Below, piece after piece: positions 11,501 to 20,105 of a DNA stretch of 20,105 bases. The DNA comes from Amoebophrya sp. AT5.2. Its lineage: Eukaryota > Sar > Dinophyceae > Syndiniales > Amoebophryaceae. Positions within the stretch are counted from its first letter, which is position 1. Every line of letters begins with the position of its first letter. The stretch spans positions 1-20,105 of the forward strand of contig RXOD01004594.1 of the NCBI GenBank assembly GCA_005223375.1, in the 5' to 3' direction. The notes beneath the pieces were generated by a model. The model searched no databases and was not told where the DNA came from. It saw only the letters and a list, made by a program, of their open reading frames with translations. Position numbers and translations under genes: made by a program.

Positions 11501-12957
11501 GCTTCAGCGCTGGAAAGCTTGGTCCTGGTGGACCTTCCTTCTCCGGGGGGGGCGCAGCGGTAAAGTTCAACGCAAGAGCAGCTCCTGCTCCTGGTCCTGA
11601 CGCCGACGGCAGTCGCCTATCACAGTTCGTTGCGAAGCCGCGTGTACGGGTGGAGGGCTCAGCAGCGGAAAACCGGACGGCGTCGCTTTCTTCCTCCTCT
11701 TCCGCGACGATCACGACCTTGTCGTCAACCCCACCGAAGATGTGCGATATAAAGGCGGGTCCCGAGGACGAGGAGCACAGGAAGAAGCACGACAACAGCT
11801 CTCCTGCGCATGTACCTGTAGCTGTCCCGCCCGTGGTGCCACCGCGCGCTCCGGACGATTTCCTTCTCCTCCCGACGACGTCGACGAGCAAGTGTGTTGG
11901 TGGGGAAAATGCAAATTCCGAGGGCAAGAATCGTCCCCATGATTGCGACAAAAGCGCGAAAGAACTCCGGAGATCAGGACCACCGCGACAGTCTTCTATT
12001 GCTACTAGCAACAGCTCATCGTCCTCGTCGGCGATGTGTGCCTCTGCGTCAACAACAGCTGCGCAGCAGAAGGTGAACCTGCTAAAAGAGGAGTTACTCG
12101 CCGTGAAGAGAGCGATACGCCGAGAGCCGGAGCGGGACGCAGCCAAATCGCAGAAGCAAAACGGGCTCTCCGACCTGGTACAGATGGGGGAGCAGGTGGC
12201 TGCGGAAAATTGGCAGCGCAACTTCTGGATGGGTGAACAACAACAACCGCGACCCCTCCGAAGCCGAGGGTTGGAAACGAGAGGCGGACAGCCAGCGGAC
12301 CGCTTGCCGGCGTGCCTCACGTCCGCTGCGACCCGACACAAGAGTCCTCGAGATCTCCTGCACGAAGGATTGCGTGATTTGGAACTTCTGCTGTCCAACA
12401 TGAGAGATGGAACTTCAACATCTAGTGAGGGGAAGGTGAGCCAAGGAGACGTCGCGCCTCATCACTCCACCAGAAGTTTCTCGGGAACGTCGTCGAAAAC
12501 GGCTGTATGCTGGAAGACACCGCGAAACGACACCGCCGAACTCGCGGCCAACAATCCTGTGCAGCAGCAGCAGGAAGAAAAGAACAACTCAGTACTGAGG
12601 CGGACCTACTCGGAGATAAGTACGCCCCCCCTTCCGGACAACTGCAACTACGATGAGCGATTAGTAACCAAGGTGGGGACGTCGAGGGAAGCGGAAGACA
12701 GGGACAGCATGAGTCTGAAGTCCATTTCTGTCAGCTCCGCAATAAGCACGCCGCCCCTAGGGATAGAGGAGATAGAAGAAGAAGAAGAAGAAGAAAATTC
12801 AGAGTTCCCCCCTGCGGAAATGACGAAGAAGAGAGCGTCTGGATCTGCCTTCCGGACGATACATAAGTTGAGATCGGCGCGACCGAAGCCAGTCAAAATG
12901 AGACAAGAGGTACTGCGCAATCGATCCGCTGCCGATTTTCGCTTCGACGCGGCATAA
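2572..12957 (+). CDS. Giant TTLL3/TTLL8-type tubulin glycylase with IQ-motif array (about 3381 aa, 2 exons)
   Basis: This is a tubulin tyrosine ligase-like enzyme. The TTLL3/8 group adds glycine to axonemal tubulin side chains using ATP. Exons are 2572-7560 and 7801-12957. The start at ATG 2572 has context AAAATGG and is followed by a conserved-looking acidic N-terminus. The open frame runs further upstream, but from a non-ATG codon.
Residues 1-870 are disordered and Ser/Ala/Arg-rich. The TTL region, about 874-1760, shows [23 protein letters not shown] and DTFFPRCYD (1084-1092), which are TTLL3/8 hallmarks. It also shows WIIKPG (K1562), [16 protein letters not shown] (1592-1599), KFDIRQW (D1608, R1610), FGFDIMID (D1723) and LLEVNLSP (E1736, N1738). 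All expected ATP/Mg ligands are present.
Roughly ten IQ-like motifs follow at 1964-2302, for example [15 protein letters not shown], then a coiled coil (2301-2347). A disordered tail of about 1000 aa contains an acidic run near 3318-3331 and a basic end.
Low-complexity inserts interrupt the catalytic domain. Tubulin monoglycylase is the likeliest activity. Glutamylase is less likely. Confidence 0.85.
7561..7800 (+). other. Intron of the glycylase gene (GT-AG, 240 bp, phase 0)
   Basis: Donor GTACTCACTC follows codon CAA. The acceptor is GCGATTCTCAG before GTTGGCGCC. The join (KKGKQVQ to [10 protein letters not shown]) restores the continuous TTL domain between KFDIRQW and FGFDIMID. In-frame stops (TAG at 7609-7611) interrupt the unspliced reading. 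The boundary is supported on both sides by domain conservation. Confidence 0.85.
8701..9715 (+). other. IQ-motif (calmodulin/centrin-binding) array within the glycylase
   Basis: About ten helical units of roughly 25-40 residues follow the pattern [I/L/V]Q..[F/W/Y]RG...R. They include [72 protein letters not shown] and [13 protein letters not shown]. Six or seven are good matches and the others are degenerate. IQ arrays bind calmodulin-like light chains, so calcium-dependent control or targeting to an axonemal structure is inferred. Confidence 0.8.
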
Positions 12958-13845
12958 GTCAGTATACGAGGACAGTAACGTTAATGCAGGGAGGCGAACG
13001 AGGAGCAGCGAACAATTAGTGATTGACATTGATTATATTTTACGTCCGTGATTATCGTATTAAAAAATGAAAGAAGCGAGGCGTTCGCGGACCTGGGAAC
13101 GCCACGGGTTTTGCTCGCTACTAGCGTGGTACTATCTATCATTTTCAAAATGAAACATTGCGGACGCAATTTCCACATGCGTAAGTATGCGAATGCAGCC
13201 TACCTGAATATTTCAATGCAGACCCTTTATTTTTATGCGCTCTTCTGTTTCTACTTTTCAGTGGTTGGTTGTGGTTCCGATTTAACGAAAGACGCACTTG
13301 GATTGGTGGTCCAATAAATCAAACGAAGCAAACAAGTAGAGCCAGGAGGAATGCTAATGGAGATGGATATGGACGTGATATAAATGCCGCTACGTTCATT
13401 TTTGATGCGAACAACGTGAATTGCGCGACGGAAGACGTCGGAACAGCTCCTGACTGCGGCAACATAGCAGGCAGAAGATGCAAAGCAGGAGCTGTGACAA
13501 AATAATTAGTGGAAAACAGAGCGCTGTTCTTTGATCCTGTGCTGCGGCGCTGCCTGTAACTGGTGTCGTGAGAATGACTACGTACGGTAAAAAAATGAGA
13601 TCTGTCGAGAAAGTGGCACGTGTGCGCATTACTGCCTGCGGTGTGCGCGATCCCGCTGCGCGAGCTGCGTCTCGCAACACTCGCCCTATATGTATCATCC
13701 TGACGCCCAACATCGTGAGTCACCATGCACTTCAATTTATCCGGCGCTCCTTCTCCTGTTGATGCTTGAAGATCAATCAAAAACAACATCTGTTTTTCTC
13801 GATAGAAGAGGTAGACGAGACCTCCGTATCTTCGTAGTTGGCAGG
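12958..13845. other. Intergenic region between glycylase and coiled-coil gene
   Basis: These 888 bp hold no supported gene. The open frames at 13048-13317 and 13396-13789 lack coding codon use and recognisable domains. A small inverted repeat, ATTGCG-GA-CGCAAT, lies near 13157-13170. Just upstream of the next gene, a pyrimidine-rich stretch ending TTTTTCTCGATAG (to about 13805) is a plausible spliced-leader trans-splicing acceptor about 40 nt before the ATG (inference). Confidence 0.4.
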
Positions 13846-16581
13846 ATGCGGTTCCTGCTTACGCGGCCGTTGGGCGTTCTCGCGGCCGGCGGTAGCCTGA
13901 CCGGCGCGGCGGCGATAAAGGTAAAGGGGGACGCCATCTCCGGGATCGTGAAGACGCTGAAAGCGCTGCTAAAAAACTCGGAAAAAGATTCCAAGGACAA
14001 GGCGGAACTCTACGACAAGACAGCATGCGACTGCCGGGACGACATGCGGGACTACACAAACCAGTTTGAGATGGCACAAAAAGAGATCGACAGGCTAGAC
14101 GCCATTGAGGAGGAACTCACGGCCAAGAAAGATGCGCTCGAAAAGCGGATCGCGAGATACACAAGTACTAACTGAGAATGATGTCAAATCCGAATTATAA
14201 TTCCGTGCATCCACGGAAAATAAAGCTAAACGCTGCAAATATCTCGATTACTTTTTTTCCTGTAGCGCGGTGGCTTTTTCCGTGTCGGGCTGCCAGATGA
14301 ATCGTTTACCAGCGTGATGACGACGCGAGGCATTAAACAAGGGTAGACAGTACTACAGCCCCGTCATGATCCACACCGCAACTGTCGGTAATGCAGCACG
14401 AAAAAAGTCTCCCACACATCACCTGATGCGTCAAGAATCGATCGTAGTTTCCCATCATACAATCCTCCTCCACTCCTTAATCCAGCCTCCAAGTCCGATC
14501 TCGAGGCCGCCACCCAGCTGGAGTTTTCCGCGAAGTTGAATTCGGAGGGTGACAAGGCTGTCAATTTCGCGGAGGAGACCGGCGCCGAGCAGGACGCAGC
14601 CATTGAGGAACTGAAGTCGATTAACCAGCCGTACCTGAAGGAGGAGATCAAGAACGACTCCGCGCTGCTGGACACCACGAACCAGGAGTGCGAGGAGCGC
14701 GTCCGCAAGTGCGACGCCATGATGGAGGCGTGCGACAAGGTGCTCACTCTCATGGGCGAGTCCTCGTCGAAGGCCATCAGCACCATGGTAGAGAAACTGC
14801 GCAAGCACGCCTTCGACCGCAAAACGGAGATCCAGGAAGGCAAAGACGAGTGCCAAGCGAAAATCCACGACCTGGAGGAGGCCATCTCCTCCAACCAGGG
14901 CTTTCTGGACCTCTCGATCGCAGCTTCGGATAAGCTGAAAGCGGAACTCACTGACACCAAGGCAAAGCTGTCGGACACACAGTCGAGCCTGGTGGACGAA
15001 AAGGAAATCCGGAAGACTGCGAAGAAGGGCGTGGCGGAGACCACGAGCACGTGCCAGGACGCGGCGACCAAGTACGACGCCGATGTGAAACTGCTGACGG
15101 CGGAAATCGCGGGGCTCACGGGCGCAATCGCAGCGCTGCAAAAAGTGCCGGCGCCGGCAGGAGAGTCCTTCCTCCAGCTGCAAACCATCAACGCCGCCGA
15201 AAAAGAACTGAAGGAGCGGGTGTCGAAAACACTCTCCGCGCTCGCGAGCAGCGCCGCGGTCTTGCACAGTACTGCGAATTTTTTGCTGTGATCAGATTCA
15301 TTTTTGCTGATATCCAACTGTCACACTGCCTATATGAATCCCTAATCCACAGGTTCTCGTCTTTCTTCGATCGCCCTGCAGCTGAACCTTCGTGCGGGAA
15401 AGCCCGACTACTTTAAGTCTATCCGCAACCTGGTCGAGACCATGGTTACCCGTCTCGAGGACGAACAGGAGGCCGAGACCTCTAAGTCCGACTGGTGCGC
15501 CGCTTCCCTCCAGAAGATGAAGGGAAACACCGACGATGCTGACACCGACCACCAGGAGGCACTCACGCTCGTGAAGGACACGGAAGCCACTCTCGTGCGA
15601 TTGAACAAGGAGAAGGACGACGAAATCGCGGACAAGGAGAAGCTTGAGACAGATCTCGCCGCCCTGGAAAAGCTGATGGGCGAGAAGGACAGCTACTACA
15701 AGGACCTGCTGGAGGAGAAAACGGCGGGCGAAGCGGCGCTGGGCGAGGCGATCAAGATCCTGAAGGACATCTACGGCGAGACGGGATCGGGCGACTCGAA
15801 CTCGCAGAGGACGACGAGCGGAGGCAGCGTCATCAATTTGCTCGAGGGAATCGAAAGCGACTACTCGTGGGCGGCAGATCAGGCGAAGATGGAGGTTAAT
15901 TTAGATTTTTGGATGCCGTCGTGTTCCATGCTGGCTGTTGCTGTGCTGGAAAATGATCCGCGCATTCGCCATTGCATTTACGCTGAGCTTTTAGAGTTTC
16001 AATTCGCAATCGAAAGGGGCTTCTCATGTTCTCTTTTGTTGCGCGTACCCTGTAAGTCTAAGAAAGTATAAGAACTTGGCATGCACCTCCGTCGAGTAAA
16101 TGAATGGTTTTTACTTCGTATTAAACCTTACCAGACCGGCTGCGTCGCGGAGGACTCTTTCGAGACTCGCAAGGGCGAGACCATCGGATGCGACGGTGTC
16201 ATTGTGGACGGTGACTTGAACTACGAGTCGGAGCAGTACAAGAACCAGGAATCGAAGGAGACCATGGAGCTCGATATCAGCGAGTGCAAGAAGGAGATAA
16301 CTCGACTCGAAGGCGAGATCGACACAGACACTGTGAACCTCGAAAAGTACAACGAGGAACAGTCCACGAAGAAGGGGTCGCTGGAGACAGCGAAGGAGAT
16401 TCTGAAGGCGCGACAGGAGGCCTGCGTAAACGCCGGAGATCAGTTCGAGGCGCGAAAGAAGCGCAGGGAGGAGGAAATTGTGGCGCTGAAGGACGCTCTG
16501 CAAATTCTGGAAACCCACTCGAAGGACGCAGAGCAAAACGATATGGGAACCCTGAACGGATTTCTGCAACGATCTAAGTAA
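13846..16581 (+). CDS. Secreted/ER coiled-coil protein, dinoflagellate-type family (696 aa, 4 exons)
   Basis: Exons are 13846-14164, 14486-15268, 15353-15894 and 16135-16581 (2091 nt). The N-terminus MRFLLTRPLGVLAAGG..GAAA is a signal-peptide-like segment and decides the start. After it the protein is almost all heptad-rich coiled coil (EKDSKDKAELYDK, TAKKDALEKRIARY, KLKAELTDTKAKL), with regularly placed Cys residues (CDCRDD, CEERVRKC, SKSDWC, TGCVAED, SECKKE). Signatures such as GKPDYFKSIRNLVETMV, EAETSKSDWC and the C-terminal ALQILE...FLQRSK recall a family of uncharacterised coiled-coil proteins common in dinoflagellate proteomes. Its function is unknown to me. The predicted location is the secretory route or cell surface, perhaps with inter-chain disulfides (inference). 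A textbook donor, GTAAGAACAG, overlaps the stop codon, so an alternative 3' end is possible. The overall exon model is well supported by frame and heptad continuity. Confidence 0.78.
14165..14485 (+). other. Intron 1 of coiled-coil gene (GT-AG, 321 bp, phase 1)
   Basis: Donor GTACTAACTGAG, acceptor CTCCTTAATCCAG. It joins IARYT to TSKSDLEAATQLEF and maintains the coiled coil. It contains a 7-bp perfect hairpin at 14201-14218 (TTCCGTG/CACGGAA). Confidence 0.75.
15269..15352 (+). other. Intron 2 of coiled-coil gene (GT-AG, 84 bp, phase 1)
   Basis: Donor GTACTGCGAA, acceptor CCCTAATCCACAG before GTTCTCG. It joins AAVLHS to SRLSSIALQLNLRAGKPD. A second possibility (donor 15259, acceptor 15381) also keeps frame but removes the SSRLSSIALQ segment. 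I prefer the model given because its ends resemble intron 1. Confidence 0.65.
15895..16134 (+). other. Intron 3 of coiled-coil gene (GT-AG, 240 bp, phase 0)
   Basis: Donor GTTAATTTAG after codon GAG, acceptor TTAAACCTTACCAG before ACCGGC. It joins ADQAKME to TGCVAEDSF. The unspliced frame reaches a stop at 16069-16071 after non-coding-like sequence. Confidence 0.7.
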
Positions 16582-17671
16582 GAACAGATCGAGCACGAGC
16601 ACGAGCTGATTTTAGTTTTAGATAATTGAGGCTAGGTTCTGAATACTTGTTTCAATAAATGAAGACGAGGCACTGGACATTCTGGGTTTCAGCATGGCCA
16701 AAAAAACGAACTCCTTGTGGAAAATTCGTGCGCGACAGTATCACGGGGCGAACAGATATCTTCACTCTTCTCGGTTTTTGTATTTTACTCTTGCACGGAA
16801 GGCACCCGAAGGGCGTGCCTAATCCTCGACAAACTCAATTTCATTATTCTAGCGATGTGACAGTGACGTACTTGCGATTTGTTGTTTCTTAGATTCTTGC
16901 GATTTGTTGTTTCTTAGATTCTGTGACAGCGAAGTTTTCTGACGACCCCAGACGTGATGTGGCGGGCCCAACATGCGGTTCGTTGTTCTACTACTGCTGC
17001 GCCAAGATTGTCATGTGCCGAAGGAACGCGACAAACGAGCACGACATAGCTATGAAACAAGAAAGTGCAGACGAGGGTGGAAATGAAATCTGTGCGGGCA
17101 GGATCTGCTGATGGCCTCGACGTCGAAACAGTTTCGTTTATGTTTTCGCAGGAGAGAAGCATTGCAATGAGAGATCATTCTCAAAATTCAGGGGGATGAC
17201 AAGCTTGATGAGATGATTGATACGGCGAGTGATAGCCGAGGTCGCGAATTTCTTCGTATAACCCGAACCCATCTAATGTTTTAGCTACCGCCCCCTGATC
17301 GTTCTTACTTGTAGTTGTATACGAGTATGTAACACTTGGAACCGCTGCCGCATCCGACCAACTTGCTACCGCATCAATCCATCGTGATCGCGAAAGAAAA
17401 AGATGAATCCGAAGCCTCCAATGGTGACGAGAGGCCTCGCGGAACACGTGGAGAGTGCCTAGTATTCAGCGTACTGTCTTCGGTAAACGAAGACTCGTTT
17501 CGGGGAGGACCGATGCGTGACCACTACTTCATTTCTTTTCCAAAGTTTCGACAACGACGACAACGGCGAAACCCACAGTGACATCCGCCACTTGTTTCCG
17601 CATCGCGGTCCGGAACCCCTTCGCCGAAATACCACTACGCAGCGACAGAAGCAGACACACGAAATCACACG
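16582..17671. other. Intergenic region between coiled-coil gene and KATNAL2
   Basis: These 1090 bp hold no firmly supported gene. They contain a short frame at about 16664-16822 with a myosin-head-like fragment (see findings), a perfect 25-bp tandem duplication at 16871-16920, and otherwise open frames without coding character. The 120 bp before ATG 17672 are moderately GC-rich and contain several AG dinucleotides that might be trans-splice acceptors. Confidence 0.4.
16871..16920. repeat. Perfect tandem duplication, 2 x 25 bp
   Basis: The unit at 16871-16895 (begins CTTGCGATTTG, ends TCTTAGATT) is repeated identically at 16896-16920. No mismatches, so the duplication is recent or maintained. 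Confidence 0.95.
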
Positions 17672-19644
<1,973 letters not shown>

Positions 19645-19657
<13 letters not shown>

Positions 19658-19875
19658 GGGCATACACGTCGCGGAAAGGGTGCCACGCGCGGCGCCTTTC
19701 CGGGGTCGCGACGAGGGCCGCCGTCGGGGTCGCTTGGAGCTCTGAAAAAGGAACCGCGCACAGCTCGCAGGAAGGGTGCTGCGCGGGGTCCTTTCTGGAG
19801 TGGGCCCGATGTTTGAAAAGAAGGCGCACACAGCTTGCGGAAGTGGCGCGATGCTTTCCTTGCTCTTGCCGTGCC
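19645..19875. repeat. Three diverged tandem repeat copies (about 70-96 bp spacing)
   Basis: Copies start near 19645, 19741 and 19812. Each has a T-C/T-T/C-GAAA start, then a GCGCACAG(C/T)TCGC-like core, GGAAGGGTG and a CTTTC(C/T) end. Copies 2 and 3 are the closest. No coding frame is conserved across the copies. Confidence 0.55.
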
Positions 19876-19938
19876 GCAATCCGCGGGGCCGCATCGGCCT
19901 AGCATGAGTGATCGTGCGCGAATCACTTCCGAAAAATA

Positions 19939-19960
19939 AAAATTTTAAATTTAAAATTTT
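19939..19960. repeat. Perfect 22-bp AT-only palindrome
   Basis: AAAATTTTAAA and its reverse complement lie back to back with no spacer. It sits within a longer AT-rich patch (about 19931-19966) inside otherwise GC-rich DNA, so it could extrude as a cruciform. Confidence 0.9.
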
Positions 19961-20016
19961 AATTCTGCTTTCGATCACAGTTAAAGCAGTCGATTCTATA
20001 GCTGTTTGCGGTGCAC

Positions 20017-20078
20017 GTGATACGGTTTCGCATGTGATGTGATATGGTTTCACATGTGACGCGGCTTCGCGTGTGATG
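20017..20078. repeat. 17-bp repeats forming mini-hairpins (3 units plus partial)
   Basis: Units at 20017-20033, 20039-20055 and 20056-20072 follow GTGAyryGGyTTCrCrT, with a 5-bp GTGAT spacer after the first and the start of another unit after the third. Each unit folds as a 5-bp stem around a GTTT or GCTT loop. The units differ by transitions only. Confidence 0.8.
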
Positions 20079-20105
20079 TTGAGTATTGGAATCTCAATGG
20101 GGGAT

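Larger units (their letters stand above)
19658..20105. other. Non-coding tail of window (3' flank or long intron of KATNAL2)
   Basis: This 448-bp stretch has no convincing coding frame. It holds the diverged tandem repeats, an AT palindrome and the 17-bp hairpin repeats, described separately. It may be a long intron before the missing C-terminal KATNAL2 exon, or intergenic DNA. Confidence 0.45.

Noticed and set aside
11325..12401. Long antisense ORF (358 aa) on the minus strand
   Set aside because: Shadow of the GC-rich, low-complexity glycylase tail. Ser/Arg-rich with no domain. The + frame is open across the whole exon.
13048..13789. Small ORFs on both strands between the glycylase and the coiled-coil gene
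   Set aside because: Non-biased codons, no recognisable motif, AT-rich. Best explained as chance open frames.
16914..17581. Small ORFs on both strands upstream of KATNAL2
   Set aside because: No domain, no coding-type third-position bias and no splice-compatible links to neighbours.

Overview
The window is nuclear DNA of a protist eukaryote, most likely an alveolate of the dinoflagellate lineage with compact genes (a syndinean such as Amoebophrya would fit; this is inference). The reasons are: (i) coding segments of recognisable eukaryotic proteins are split by short spliceosomal introns (about 35-406 bp), including two best explained as GC-AG introns; (ii) a secreted cysteine-containing coiled-coil protein belongs to a type I know mainly from dinoflagellate proteomes; (iii) all five genes lie on the + strand; (iv) one intron is bounded by perfect terminal inverted repeats, as in 'introner' intron-transposons. 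No bacterial operons, tRNA, rRNA or CRISPR arrays were seen.

Layout: 1-285 is AT-rich flank or intron. 286-615 is the last exon of an RsmB/NSUN-type RNA cytosine-5 methyltransferase. 711-1858 is a four-exon gene for an unrecognised 328-aa protein. 2572-12957 is a giant two-exon gene (about 3381 aa) for a TTLL3/TTLL8-type tubulin glycylase. Its ATP-grasp domain is split by one 240-bp intron and followed by about ten IQ motifs, a coiled coil and a very long disordered tail. 13846-16581 is a four-exon gene for a 696-aa secreted coiled-coil protein. 17672-19657 is the 5' part of a katanin p60-like 2 (KATNAL2) AAA ATPase with an N-terminal LisH domain. Its C-terminal exon(s) are not visible. 19658-20105 is a non-coding tract of diverged tandem repeats, an AT palindrome and a run of small hairpin-forming repeats.

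Biology: two genes act on the same substrate. A tubulin glycylase writes an axonemal modification and a KATNAL2-type katanin is a microtubule-severing family member. Both point to a flagellated cell stage. The IQ array fused to the glycylase suggests calmodulin or centrin (calcium) control. The intron between the LisH and AAA regions of KATNAL2 carries the clearest mobile-DNA signature.

All splice sites are predicted by hand from reading-frame continuity and protein similarity recalled from memory. None is verified by transcripts.
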